This document shows, piece after piece, positions 1-11,990 of a DNA stretch of 64,000 nucleotides. The notes under the pieces were generated by a model, which saw nothing but the letters and a program-made list of their open reading frames with translations, made no database searches and was not told the DNA's origin. How positions within the stretch are numbered: the stretch's first letter is position 1; every line of letters starts with the position of its first letter. The position numbers and the translations under genes were made by a program. Source of the DNA: Turritopsis dohrnii (Eukaryota; Cnidaria; Hydrozoa; Anthoathecata; Oceaniidae); assembly GCA_027922465.2 (NCBI GenBank), contig BQMF02000167.1, positions 310,001 through 374,000 on the forward strand, read 5' to 3'.

Positions 1-484
1 AATTAATCCAAGCAAAACGCTCTCAAACCGTGACTCGCAAAAATTAGTCCACGCAAAAATAAATCCCCTTAAGGTATTGAATTGATAAATATATAGTGCA
101 TTTTTTGACGGATAATTCGAGCTGATGCATAAGAACATATGAATCCTATTTTGTTTTCCATTATATACAAATAAACAAGGTTTCCAATGCTTCCCTTTCA
201 TAAACTGGGAAAACAACAAGTATATACCTAGGGAATTACAATTCAATAAATTTTCAGAGCTTCGAATATAAAGGGATTCCTGCATCCAAAAAGATATCTT
301 GAGGGATGTTTTAAGAAAGTCTGTTTCCTTGGGCAGGTATATTCTGATTAAAATATCATCGAATTATTTAATGCATAATTCTGATGAAAAATGATAGTTT
401 CGATGTTTATAACTTCTGATTTAGTATATAAATACTATAACTTCATTCTTCTATCATTCAACTCAGAAGCCCTTACTCACTAGC

Positions 485-662
485 AAATTATAAAGATGAG
501 ACACTACATCATAAATATGCACTGCATAAATTATAAAGATGAGACACTACATCATAAATATGCACTGCATAAATTATAAAGATGAGACACTACATCATAA
601 ATATGCACTGCATAAATTATAAAGATGAGACACTACATCATAAATATGCACTGCATAAATTA
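485..662. repeat. Exact 43-bp tandem repeat, four copies
   Basis: Four head-to-tail copies of a 43-bp unit (beginning AAATTATAAAGATGAG) fill 485-656, followed by a 6-base partial copy. The copies look identical, so the expansion is recent or kept homogeneous. There is no spacer between units, so it is not a CRISPR array, and no long open frame crosses it. Confidence 0.95.
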
Positions 663-1399
663 AACAAGATGCCCTGACAGGCATAAGGATTTCTGCAAAA
701 CCAGCTGAAGCATGAAAAATGAAAGACTTAGTGACATTCTTCAAATTTGAAGACTGAATGACTTCTACAATACAACATCACATTTTTGATCACACACTCC
801 CTAGGAATCCATGAAAGCATAACTGATATATACTATAGATCAAAAATAGATAAAACAAAAATAGAACTATAATAGTTAATCCCGCTAGAAAGTTTGTCAA
901 TTTTTTCTTCATTTCCAGGGATGATGGCAATTTACCTTTTAAAAAGTGTAAATAGGACTTGACTAAAAACAACAGAAGCTTTTACATACAAAGAACAGAA
1001 ATACGCATAAGGTGCGAATCGTAACCATGGATACACATTTTATATGACAGTTTCTTTTAAAAAAAGACACTAGAAGCCTCATGGCTTGAACAATTTCCGC
1101 ATCAGGCCTAGAGGAAATTGCTTTAGCCTAATTTTCAAGATATCTGAATGACTTGTACAAGTCTGGAATTCATCAAATTACTCCTTCTTCAATTTATTCA
1201 ACTTAATCTTGACCACTTTACAATTCACGATGATGTTTCGGAGTCAGAAAAACACTTCACCAACATCTTGCGCATGATGTTTATACTTTCGGTTTGTATC
1301 AGTGTGTAGACAGATGGGTCAATTCACTAACAAGTGAAGTATATAATTAATTCGTGCTTTATCACAATTTCATTTGTTTACTTTTTTCGTAAATTATAT

Positions 1400-1912
1400 G
1401 GTCAAATCTAACAAAATGACTGGCAAATTCAAAATCCAGGTCTTCCATCTGTGCTTTGTACAAACTTTCATGAAAATTGACGATTTTTCGAAATTTGGTC
1501 CAAATTTGGCCCAAATTGTCCAATTTTAGTCAAATCTGACAAAATGACTGTCAAATTTGAAATCAGCACCTTTCAAATGTAATCCATGCAAAATTTCATG
1601 AAATTTGAAGAACTTTCGAAATTTGGTCCAAATTTGGCCCAAATTGTCCAATTTTAGTCAAATCTCACAAAATGACTGACAAATTTGAAATCAGCACCTT
1701 TCAAATGTGATCTGTGCAAAATTTTGTGAAATTTGAAGATTTTTCGAAACTTGGTCCAAATTTGGCCCAAATTTTCCAATTTTAGTCAAGTCTGACAAAA
1801 TGACTGTCAAATGCGAAATCAGCATCTTTCAAATGTAAAGCATGCAAAATTAGATGAAAATTGAAGGACTTTGCAAATTTGGTTCAAATTTGGCCTAAAT
1901 TGCCCAATTTTT
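1400..1912. repeat. 128-bp tandem repeat, about four diverged copies
   Basis: The block centred on GAAATTTGGTCCAAATTTGG recurs at 1489, 1617, 1745 and 1873, exactly 128 bases apart, with a partial copy starting near 1400. Each unit is itself made of short words such as CAAATTTGG and GACAAAATGACTG. Copies differ by scattered substitutions, so the array is older than the 43-bp repeat to its left. No coding potential was seen. Confidence 0.9.
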
Positions 1913-2090
1913 ATTTTTTAAAACTCCACCACGGATGTCCTAAAGTCCTTTATATAACAACATTTATCATAGAGTTTTGGGTCAGTCATTAACTATTCTG
2001 AACAAACAAACAATCCGAAACCCGTTGGACTTTCCGAAAACAACGAAAAACTGTTACACAGATAGATTAGATAGATACGTGTAAACCAAA

Positions 2091-2121
2091 CAATTTCCTA
2101 CGCTTAAAAGCGTGGAAATTG
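2091..2121. repeat. Short hairpin-forming inverted repeat
   Basis: CAATTTCCTACGCTT is followed after two bases by a near-perfect inverted copy ending GGAAATTG, with one unpaired base. It could be the end of a small transposon or a chance palindrome. Confidence 0.5.
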
Positions 2122-2199
2122 AACTATGTAAAACACAAACTTTTTGAAAAAAAAAATAATTAAGAAACAAAGTAAAAGCGAATAACTCATCAGAAATAC

Positions 2200-3709
2200 T
2201 TTGTTTAAAACTAACTACCTACTGCCTAATCTAGCTACTAAGCATTTAAAAATATAGGTTTTAGAAAGTTTAACTATGAACCACTTCGAAGCTTCGAAGC
2301 ACAAGACGTTACCAACAACGAACTTTTAAAATCATAAGTTTATTACAAGCGATGCTTCGAATTTGGTGGACTGAAGTTCTCCATTGTGTGTTTTTGGTGG
2401 GAGAAATGTCTGTTTTTTTGTGAAAAAGTGGTAAAACATACTTATAAAGAATGTTTTGGTAGTTTTCATGGAAAGGCACACATGAAATTTCAAGAAAGCG
2501 ATAGGTTTGGACAGCAGAAAAAAAAACAAAGCCGGTTTTAATGTATTTCTTGCTTTCGCAGAAATCCAAAAAGAAATATCTTTAAAATTTCAGTGGTAGT
2601 GTTTTTTGATTCATTGCTTGTTAAATATTTTGTGTGTCATCATCTTCACTGCCATACTAGAAGTTTCAAAAGGTCCCTACTATATATAGATACTTAAAAA
2701 CATGTTGTTTTAAATCTAAATGCAGCAACATATACAGAAGAGATTGACAAAAGGAAGTCAAAGACTGGTTATGAAAGCAAATATTTTGTTACCTTCAGCA
2801 GACTTCAGATAACATGGATCTTGACCATCACTCGAACCACAGTAAACAACCAGATTGTTCAACATATTATTTAAAATGCAAACAAATGTGTTGTATTTGC
2901 GTAAAAGTAAAATTCTCAATATTGTCCTTTTCTTTCAACTAATATAAACAGACAAACCAAGTTTATTACAAGTATATTATACACTCTTTTTTATATAAGC
3001 AAAGACTTTATAAGCATACTAAGGCTGAAAATTGATGAAAAAATAAGCATATGACAATCATAATCTGAGGCTGAGCACGAAACTTTTGGGAATTTTTCTA
3101 GAAACAACTACAAAAAAATTAAAATTTTATATCATAGAAATATATTTTCACTGATTATGAATTTCTAAATTTCTTAAAAAGATTTTCTAACCACAATAAT
3201 CCTCATTTAATAATTTTCCTTCGGCTCATGATCGTCTTCTTATTGTAAACATGCTTTCAAGTTCAAAACAAGATTCGCAAAAATGCCACTATTATTTCCC
3301 CAAGTTTCGACATTTTTGCCAATTATTGTGTGTACATTGATAACCATGAGAAAAATGTATGATTAAATAATTACAGTATAAGTACCATCAACCTGATACT
3401 CAGATAAAAATGTTGTCCTTACTCATCAGGGTGGAATTGAATTTAGTACCACAAAAAAACTTATTTTGGACTTATTATGAAATGAAGATGTTCATGGTCA
3501 AATGATAAGATTTGCAGAGGAGTTAAAAAGTGAGAAGTTACTATATATGGACACTTAGCTAAAAGTTATCTAAATGCAAATATTTCCCCTTAAACAACAA
3601 TGTATAAAGACTTCATCATAACAAATGTATGACCTTTACTGTTGCAGAAGCTTGACATCTTTTATACCATAAAATCATGATAAAAAATGTAATTCAACAG
3701 AACACTTGC

Positions 3710-3710
<1 letters not shown>
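2200..3710. other. AT-rich stretch without a recognised gene
   Basis: Both strands contain only short frames with no recognisable domain. The longest (minus strand, 2309-2569) is low-complexity and matches no family I know. I see no transposon ends here. Confidence 0.5.

Positions 3711-3711
<1 letters not shown>

Positions 3712-3753
<42 letters not shown>
3712..3753. repeat. (ATT)n microsatellite
   Basis: About fourteen uninterrupted ATT triplets followed by AATTTATTTTG. A trinucleotide run beside a unique segment can be the 3' tail of an old non-LTR retrotransposon, but no reverse transcriptase remnant lies next to it. Confidence 0.9.
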
Positions 3754-3755
<2 letters not shown>

Positions 3756-4662
3756 TTATTTTGTAAAGAAGGTCATAATTTATGTACATATAAATACAAA
3801 AGCAGTGTGATCACTGATGTGGACCTACTACGTATAAGTAAAATAAAGTTATAAGTAAATTGCATAAATGTACGTGTGTCTGGTGCATAATAAATATATT
3901 ATATTATAGTATAGTATAGTTATAAAAACATTTATTAAAGATAAAATCGTAAAAAGATTCTCTTATCAAGTTTGGTAAATAGACCTTGATAGAAATTGGC
4001 TTGAACACAAAATTAGGGATTGGAAAAAGTATTGTGTTAAGTTAAAAAAAAAAAGGAGAAAATTTTAAATTAAAATTCGAGATAAAACTAAGAGGTTAGA
4101 AGGTAAAACACACGAATTAACATAAAATTTTCGAGCGAGTGATACTACACTGAAATAGAAGGAACCTACGAGAAAAGTGTGAAAATTATTGATAGCACTC
4201 TTAGATTGTAAGTTTGATTTCAGAATAATTAATAAATAAATCTAGTAATAAATATATTCTCTGTGATTAGCAGATCTTCCTGTGCCTGACTGGCCAAATG
4301 TAATTTTGTTCAAGTCATCTTCTTTCAAGTGTTTTTTGAAAAGTTCTAGTGAATTCTTTTCCCTGGTCTCGTTGTAATTTTGTAACTCGGATAAAACTAT
4401 CTTATCTTATCTATCTTAAAACTATCTTACAATATTATAAATCAAATTTGTATACAGGTGGTTTACTGTACAAAAGAAGAAAAGAAAATTGTTAAACCTA
4501 ATTTTAATAGCAGTTAGGACCACTCGACCAGAATTCGTCGCTAAAATAATCGTGATTTATTATAAAGAATTGCCTCGATAATTTTATTTTACTCTCCTAT
4601 TTGAATACATCCAGTTGAATGATGACGATCTAGCATAGCAACCGCATAGAAACATAGCTCTA

Positions 4663-4752
4663 GGGAAAATTCGACACGGTAAATTTTGTTTATTTTTGGG
4701 GTGGTGAAACTTTATGCAAAAACAAAACTTTTTACCGTGTCAAAATTTCCCT
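4663..4752. repeat. Imperfect inverted repeat (foldback), about 30-bp arms
   Basis: The arm around GACACGGTAAATTTTGTTT is repeated in reverse complement around AAACAAAACTTTTTACCG, with a loop of about 30 bases. It lies inside the 4511-6663 unit and may be a small element of its own. Confidence 0.7.
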
Positions 4753-5331
4753 TTCGGCTTAGTTCTTCAGAAAAGTATAAGTAAAATTTACAAAACTCAT
4801 AAAAACATCTAAATGAATGTATATTTACAACAAACTCTCTAAAATAAAAACATTTTATTATAATTCAAAAGATTAAAATATTTACAAGTAAATTAAATAA
4901 GTTAGAAAAATAAAGCTAAATAAAGCTCTCTCAAAGGTATGACAGCAAAATTCAAAATCAAACTGAAAATACGTCTCAAAAGAATCTCGATTCTGACGTT
5001 TCACAAAGTATACGTAAAAAATGTATACACTACTATTGACTGCTAATACGACAAGAGTATGAATCAGAGCCTGGCATCACTACATGCAAGATCAAAATCT
5101 TCAGTTACATCAGAATTCATTTTGACAGAGCGAGAGCCCCTTAGACAGAGCAAAGTTGACCTCATGATCAGGAAAGATAACTGCATCTTATCCAGGCCAT
5201 CACTTGGTCATAATTCTGGCCAGTCTTCTGGGCAACTCTCTCCGCCAAAAACTTGTGGTAAACTGAACATTCTTCGCTCATTCCCCCGGTAATGGAGAAA
5301 ACAAGTGGGGTGAATGAGCCATGTTCATTGT

Positions 5332-5780
5332 TTAACACTCGTTCGTTGTATTTCCTTTTCTTTTCTGACTCATGTTTACTGTAATAGCATTTAAAGGAGT
5401 GTTGATTTGAGACGGGGCATTTGCATTCGTCAGGCGCACATCAAAAAATGCCGATTGTCCTGGGCGCCAGAAACCTCTTGCTCTAATGTCTAGCCTTGAT
5501 TCATCATTTTCTACAGGTAATAGTTTTGGTTCAATCTCAACGTCGTTGCATACTGTTTTCAATAGGTTGGCTTCAAAGTCTCTGACGTTGTTATGTCTGA
5601 TGGATATGAAGCCACCCTTCTTGCATGACATTGCATGGTTTACATCAAAGACATTCCCACATGCACACTTAGATGGAAGGTTCTTCACATTTTGGTTGTA
5701 CCTCAATGCAAGAGCGTCTTGAAATTCTTGTTTAGAAAGATTGAAACCCTGTTCTTTCAGTGGCAGAAAATGAAGAAAGA
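5332..5780 (-). pseudogene. C-terminal zinc motif plus restriction-like endonuclease of an R2/NeSL-type non-LTR retrotransposon, fragment
   Basis: The minus-strand frame shows a CxCG...H...SC zinc-binding signature, then RHN, then RLDIRARGFW, then FFDVRL. In R2-type retrotransposons a CCHC motif is followed by an endonuclease of the PD-(D/E)XK fold with RHD/RHN, a (K/R)PD-like site and a further acidic strand; the order here is the same. The usual role is nicking of the target to prime reverse transcription. There is no reverse transcriptase upstream in the same frame, so this is an isolated 3' part of the element. It resembles the missing end of the element at 10437-11990, on the other strand. 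Function as an intact protein is unlikely. Confidence 0.7.
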
Positions 5781-6080
5781 AGAAAACGAACAATTTCTAC
5801 ATCTTCGGAGGAGTATATACCACTTTTCTAGGGATACATTAGCATCAGTTTCAATAATGGTCATTAAATTAAATTGCCCTATTGTGTGGCATATCGACAA
5901 AACGATTATTAAGATCATTAACATAACAATACCAAACATTGCAATAATAAATTTTCAGGTAGCATTCGGAATGAATAATTCAAACGAACGAATGTTTATT
6001 ACATGCTTCACCCTTTTAACGTAAACGTGTTCTAGAAATGTTTGGTAGTATATCGCTTGAAAAATTGCTTGATCAACTAA

Positions 6081-6131
6081 ATCCGAGGGTGGTGCGATCG
6101 CACCCAAGGCAACCCGCGAGTTACGCCACTG
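6081..6131. repeat. Fragment of a MITE family also present at 43544-43812
   Basis: The stretch from ATCCGAGGGTGGTGCGATC to GAGTTACGCCACTG closely matches the right end of the MITE at 43544-43812. No matching left end (CAGTGGCGTAACTG) was seen nearby, so this copy is truncated. Confidence 0.6.
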
Positions 6132-7324
6132 CCTACTTATTTTGGGGATCTGGAAACGAAGTTATTCAAACTGAATACGAAAATAACACAAAAAGTCACG
6201 AGCACCCTTCACCCTTCAAAGAAATGGCTGCAAATCTGTGAAATGTTTTTTGTGAAAATATTTAAAAGTCGCCGGCATATAAAGTCGTGAATCCTAAAAA
6301 AGCAAAATGTCGCGAAAGTCGCGAGAATATTTGCGTTCCCGATCTTTTGTGCCTCTAATACTATGATGAACTTCGTCTGTATCTCGACGAATTCTATTCA
6401 CATATTCTCGGGCGTCATAGAAAAAACACAAATAATTTGTTCTGGACAATTTATTTATATCAACGTGAATGTACAAAGTAAAGAGTCCTAAGTTACAAAT
6501 TAAATCAGATTGATAATTACTTCTTTCACGATTTTACAATGCATTTCTCAATCTTGTATTCTCAAATCAGAAGAAAACGTTGTGAATGCACTTCGTTGTG
6601 TGGCTGTCGTAAAGTAGTATGATACGCTTTTTATCGCAAGTTTTGGTCGAGTGGTCCTAACTGAATAGCTACAGTATAATACTTTGTTTGCGGTAGACAT
6701 TATAAGCAAATAACTATCATAAGCAATCAAAAACTCTACTAACAAATATTGTGTAGCATTTCAAATTTTAGAGGACAGAAGAGTTATTTTGAAAAAAGAG
6801 ATGGGCTTAAAATGACAATTTATAAAACCAAATTCAAGTATCAGAATAAACATCTCTGTTCATAGTAAACTATGTTTCTGTTGTTTTTGAATTAACATAA
6901 CTGGTTGAACTGGCTGTTCTCCACATAAAAAGGGTTGCCTTTTTTATGGCTGAACATCATCCGTGCTTTCATCAGTTCAGTTGGGCTACATTATATCAGG
7001 ATCATATAAATAAATTTTCAACCTGGCCATTGATAATGAATTTTCACCTTTGCGCTGAAATCACAGCTTCAATGGTTTGTTGTTCCAAGCAATAATTTAC
7101 CAATCATCATATAACATAATTGATTGTTATCAACAAAAACAAAACATCATCGATATCAATGTTTTTCTGCTTTTTACACGTTCATTCAAAAGTTTTTACA
7201 ACATTTTAAGAAATAAAACGATTTATTTCCATCATTTAACGTTTCATCTATTGAATCATTTTAAAAGCTAGCAGAAAAAAGTCAAAATCTTCTCCAATCA
7301 GGCTAATCAGGCGCTATTTCCTTT

Positions 7325-8151
7325 TTTTCGCACTCCCCTATTTTTTTCACTGAAAACCGTTATACACAGCACAAGAAGAATATAGTCAAAAAAGATCACA
7401 TTTCTTTCCAATTCACGAAAAAAATAATCATTTTGATACCTAATTTTCTCAAAGAAATTAATGTCTCAGAAAGAAAGATTATATAAAAATCGATCGCTTG
7501 TGTATCTTCCTCCGCTCTTTTGATTTTGCAGCACTCTCCGTCCAGGATATTTTAGGGTCAGGGTTAGGGTCAGGGCTACGACTAGGGTTATTTTAATCTT
7601 TTTTTTTTTTTTTTTTTTTTTCATGACACACTGTCGATCATGAGGACAAGTTCAGTATTAAGATACAAGAATATATCAGAAAAATACAATTCCATTATCA
7701 TAAATACCAGGTACAGTTTTTCTTCACCAATGTAAATAATTTCTTTGGTAGGAACATTATGGCAAGTTTTCAGTTTAGTATGTTGAGGACCAATAATGAT
7801 TTTTGTTGACAATATATTTCGAAAATATTAAATTTTCATCTTCAGGTCTAAAAGATAAAATATAAAAACAGTTAAAACCGTTGCAAAAAAAAAATTGAAA
7901 TATTACAAACTCTGTACAGTTTTTTATCACCAAGTTTGATAAAAACATATTTTAATCTCCGTGATGAAGAGCTAACTAATAAAAAAATATGGCAGATACT
8001 TTTGTGGGGGCAAATCGTTTAATGGAACTTTACTCTTGAAAGCTTAAAGCTTATTAATTTATCTTCTTCTATTTGATCTTTTTTGGCTATGTATGTGTTT
8101 CTTGTGCTGTGTAGAACGGTTTTCAGTGAAAAAAATAGGGGGGTGCGAAAA
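7325..8151. mobile_element. MITE-like element with about 50-bp inverted ends
   Basis: The left end (7325-7373), containing CACTGAAAACCGTTATACAC, is repeated in reverse complement at 8101-8151 with only a few mismatches. The roughly 830-bp interval has no transposase; it contains a T-run, a telomere-like patch and AT-rich sequence. I could not fix a target duplication. It is best read as a non-autonomous DNA transposon. Confidence 0.75.
7552..7590. repeat. Short telomere-like patch
   Basis: TTAGGGTCAGGGTTAGGG followed by further GGG-containing words. It recalls the metazoan TTAGGG repeat but alternates with TCAGGG and is under 40 bp, inside a MITE. It is probably element sequence rather than a true interstitial telomere. 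Confidence 0.4.
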
Positions 8152-8241
8152 GCCCATCTGCACTGACTGAAAAGATGGCGTACTACTTTACTCACGACTA
8201 GCCTTTATATTCTCATCTACCTTGGATAGGCCAGAATTCAA

Positions 8242-8936
8242 TACCGTCTTCGTGTCTAATTACGGACAGCCTTTGTAATTACGGACATCGACAAAACATA
8301 ATTCCAACCGTCTGTAAATTAAAAACACGGCACATCCCGTACTGTCAACCAAACTGTAATAAAACAAACTTCAGAGATAATTAAATTTATTTGAACGCTA
8401 GAAAATTACCAATATGCCATTTAGAATTTACTTTTCTAAACTTTAAAGATTTAAAGTAGACTGCGCTCTCTTGAGAATCGTGCGTATTTTTATAAGCTCC
8501 GTGTGTACAATGGTAGCCATATGATATTTACGGATAAAAAATAATAATGGCCACCTCCGTCATGAAATATCGACAGGTCGAAAATTTATGTTTGAAAATG
8601 AATTGAGGAATGAAAATATTTTTAGATCATGCTTTTAAAAAGTTAATTATCATAAAATAAATCAAATAAATAAAGTTTTTGTATGTCAATAACAGTGGGG
8701 GAGGACACTTTACTGAGTATTGAAATATAGGCCATTATGATTTTCACGGTCCATTATTCTTCAAGTGTTGCTGCTAATTGCTCTCTATTGGATTGCTCTG
8801 TTTCATAAAACATTTTATTCAGTTATACGTGGTGAACTTGGCAAGAATGCATGTCTATTTTCGTGACAAGAATGTTTGTTTACATTTTGATGTCCGTAAT
8901 TACAAAGGCTGTCCGTAATTAGACACGAAGACGGTA
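8242..8936. mobile_element. MITE with perfect 48-bp terminal inverted repeats
   Basis: The 48 bases at 8242-8289 (starting TACCGTCTTCGTGTC) recur perfectly inverted at 8889-8936. The inverted repeat itself contains two copies of AATTACGGACA. The interior has no transposase-like frame. Perfect identity of the ends points to recent movement or to conversion between the ends. Confidence 0.85.
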
Positions 8937-8984
8937 CTGAACTGCGGCTATAAAAGTGAACAGAGAGAGAGCTCTCTAGAGAAG

Positions 8985-9016
8985 GAGAAGAAAAGGAGAA
9001 GGAGAAGGAGAAGGAA
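8985..9016. repeat. GAAAAG/GGAGAA purine-rich simple repeat
   Basis: Short run of GAGAAGGAGAAGGAG-type units just to the right of the MITE. The minus-strand frame across it is serine/phenylalanine low complexity and is not taken as a gene. Confidence 0.7.
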
Positions 9017-9539
9017 AATGCCGGTTTTAACATATATTTCGCCCTAATAATGGGAAAATATATAACGAGATTAATTGCCCCGGCAGCGAGCTAAAGCGAG
9101 CGAGGACAAACTTAAATATTTGATTTTCGGCAAGCTCTTTCTTCACTGCACATACAGACACTAATCACGATTGTATTTGAAATATTGTGTGTCTTGCCAT
9201 ACATAAAAGACTGGTTTTGTCGAAATACTTAAAGTATGTCACTTATCAGGTCAAAAATCAACCAAAAACATTTTTACAAAAATCCTTAAATAACAAAATG
9301 TTTGGGCAGAAAGTGTTCTTTTTAATGTGGCTTGCTGTGTGTACAAATTGGGGAAAGCTTGAGCGCAGGGACATTTTTAGCTAAAACTACATGCTAGCTT
9401 AATATGATTTGGTTAGAAAATAATTTACATGAGAAAACTAGCAACTTGCGTAAAAGTTTTTTACGTGTTTTAATTTTGAAATCCCATGTTGAAAATAGGT
9501 GACAAAAAATTAAATCACAAAATTACGACTCAAAGGTGT

Positions 9540-9790
9540 GTCCATGTTGTAGAGCTCGAAAAACTGATCAAAAAAGTGTATGGGATCGTTTCAGAGATAT
9601 CGTCGATCAAAGATTTTGATGACATCAAAGCCGCAATACCAAATAAAATTTAGGCCTAAATTTTGCGTCACCCAATCACCCGTATCGTGGACCCTAAAAA
9701 ACGTCAGTTATCTCTATTAGTTCTCGAGATATTTCCCCAAAAACGTCGCATTCGATTAGGGATGCAATTGATAGCCAATAAGATGGCGGA
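9540..9790 (-). mobile_element. Old fragment related to the Helitron-array family, reversed
   Basis: Reading the minus strand, this segment follows the order CCCCAATCG..., TAACTGACG, a GATGGGGTGA-like word, then ATCAAAATCTTTGA, CCCATACA and GAGCTCTACAACATGG, which is the order found within the Helitron units at 51344-56535 and in the relic at 56690-57010. The Helitron ends themselves are not visible here, so the copy is truncated. Confidence 0.65.
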
Positions 9791-10436
9791 CGGACGTGTA
9801 GCAATCGAGGCGAAATCATTGGAAATCAATTGTTCGCGAAAGACGGGAAACCGATTGATACCAAACCGCTTCTACTTCATCGACCACTTACACACCCATT
9901 CACCTCTGCATTCACTTTTTCAACAAAATCAAGACTTCAAAGGGAAACAGGTTATCTCTTTGATTAAAAAAAAATAATTCTCTCTGTGTGAAAGTCATTC
10001 CGTAAGGCTCGCTCATCTTATTCTTGTGAGCCGGCTTTTAAACAAAACGCGCAATCTTTTTCTTTCTGACTCATTCGGGCTCTGCGAGAAGACCAGGACT
10101 TGTTCCTGGGGGACTCCCTGTTGAGTTGAAGTGTTCCTGCCTCCATTCAAGCCTTTTCTGTCCCCGATTCGCTTTGGAGAGGAGCGTTTTGGGTTACCGA
10201 TCGACATCAAAAATGGCAACTGGATGTGGAGGTGACGACACCAAAGACATATGAACTACCGACCCGAAACTCAACACCAACAATCCTACTGAAAATTCCG
10301 TTTTTCCACCGACGAAACGTTTACCGCAGGGGAAGTCTTTTTTCCAACTTTACCCTCAAAAGACCGATTCCGTGGAAACCAAGAACCCTCCTTAGCCGAC
10401 AAAATCCTACCGTTATCCCAACCAACACAGAGTCGA

Positions 10437-11990
10437 CCCGAAACTTATCCCTGCGATTTATGTGGTAAAGATTTCCAGAATAAGGGAGGAAGGACAAGGC
10501 ACAGAAATCGGTGTATCAAAAATCAAGAAGCCAACCCATTGCCAACCGAAATCCTAACACCAAACCAAGTGAAACATCGTCCACAATGCGTACGAGAGAT
10601 CGGTCCATTGGAGGCACAACCTTTTCGATATCCCAAAATGTACGTCTGGGAGACATTTCATCGACGAGATCTCCCGATTAATGAACGAATGGACCACAGA
10701 AGCATCATCGCATCACTGGGCAATTAAAGCTGCAATGGTACTTCCTAACTTTATTCTTCAAAGAACAGCTAAGAAGTGTAAAACGTCCGAGATCAAAGAG
10801 CACGTAAAACGAAGAATGAAACTCTGGCAGGAAGGAAATATCGATGCTCTCGTGAAAGAAGCTGAAAGCATTCAGAGACAATCGAACCCTGACGACATGG
10901 CCAATTTGTTCGCAAAGCTAATGTTAAAGGGGAAAGTTCAATCAGCGATAAGACTCCTATTAAAATCATCTAAAGGAGTTCTACCACCTACATCTGAAGT
11001 CATCAACGGTTTGATGGAGAAGCACCCAGAAGCCTCACCTTTGATGAATGACAATATGATCCTAGCTGGTCCAATCCGCGATATTGATGTGATTATCTAC
11101 GATGGCATAAACGCTGGCTTGATACGAAAGTGATCTCACGGCCCAACAAACCTTGATTCCGATGCATGGAAGAAAATGACAAACAACATGATCTTCGGAA
11201 CGTCTGCAAACGATCTCTGTCATTCTATCGCTCTTATGACTCGAAAACTTGGTTCGTACGAGATATAAGACCCTGATTCCACCGAAGCTCTTCTATCCTG
11301 TCGCCTCCCACTCGATAAATCACCAGGAATCAGATCCATCGGAATAGGCGAAGTGCTCAGGCGAATAATGGGGAAAGCTGTATCGCAAATCGTGAAACAA
11401 GACATAATAAACGCAGCTGGATACCAACAACTATGCGCCGGTCAACAAGCAGGAGTAGAAGTCGCAGTTCACGCAATGCGCGAAACGTATGACGAAAACG
11501 AAACTGAAGCATTCATCCAAGTCGATGCGAGAAACGCCTTCAATTCTTTAAATCGTCAAAATGCCCTTCATAACATCAAAATCTTATGTCCAGAATTGGC
11601 AACCTACCTTGTAAATTGCTACTCAAGACCTGCTCGTCTATTCATCAACGGGGGAGGAGAAATCAAGTCAAACGAAGGCACCACGCAAGGTGATCCGATT
11701 GCAATGCCTATGTATGCGATCGGTCTAACACCACTTCTATCGACCTTGCAAACGAACGAAATCCTTCAAGTTGCATTCGCCGACGATATCACTGGCGCCG
11801 GACGATTAAAATCACTTAAAGTCTGGTGGGACGCAATCATTAAACATGGTCCACTCCTCGGATATCACGTTGAAGAATCAAAATCGTGGCTAGTTGTCAA
11901 GGAAGAAAACCTCGATACTGCGAAAGAGATGTTTGACAGCTCATCCATCAAAATAACAACCCAACGATCGATATGCATTTCAGGGAAAAC
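10437..11990 (+). pseudogene. R2/NeSL-type non-LTR retrotransposon: C2HC zinc finger and reverse transcriptase, decayed
   Basis: A zinc finger of pattern C-x2-C-x12-H-x4-C lies at about 10452-10515 in frame 3. After a frame change near 10680 a linker continues in frame 1. The reverse transcriptase core follows: LPLDKSPGIRSIGIGEVLRR (template-binding region), the DARNAFNSLNR catalytic block, GGGEI...TTQGDPIAMPMYAIG and AFADDITGAG, where FADD is the catalytic pair. In-frame stops at 11131 and about 11266 break it, and similarity stops near 11990 before any endonuclease. The N-terminal zinc finger and this style of RT are known from R2-clade elements, which are often site-specific. I infer that the RLE fragment at 5332-5780 comes from the same family. 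Confidence 0.75.

Larger units (their letters stand above)
4511..6663. mobile_element. TIR-bounded DNA element, about 2.15 kb, with 5-bp target duplication
   Basis: CAGTTAGGACCACTCGACCA at 4511-4530 is found perfectly inverted at 6644-6663, with weaker similarity continuing inwards. Both ends are flanked by AATAG (4506-4510 and 6664-6668), which fits a 5-bp target-site duplication. No transposase was found inside. Instead the unit holds the endonuclease end of an R2-type retroelement on the minus strand, a foldback repeat at 4663-4752, and a piece resembling the right end of the MITE at 43544-43812. The 5-bp duplication and the CAG start would fit a hAT-related element, but this is inference. 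Confidence 0.65.

Noticed and set aside
485..662. Possible CRISPR array
   Set aside because: The repeats are directly joined with no spacers, and the genome is eukaryotic.
6640..6745. Short minus-strand frame near the right TIR of the 2.15-kb unit
   Set aside because: It reads through the inverted repeat and has no domain.
7552..7590. Interstitial telomere
   Set aside because: Under 40 bp, imperfect TTAGGG/TCAGGG alternation, and lies inside a MITE.
9663..9977. Plus-strand frame of 104 codons
   Set aside because: It overlaps a Helitron-family relic in reverse orientation and shows no domain.
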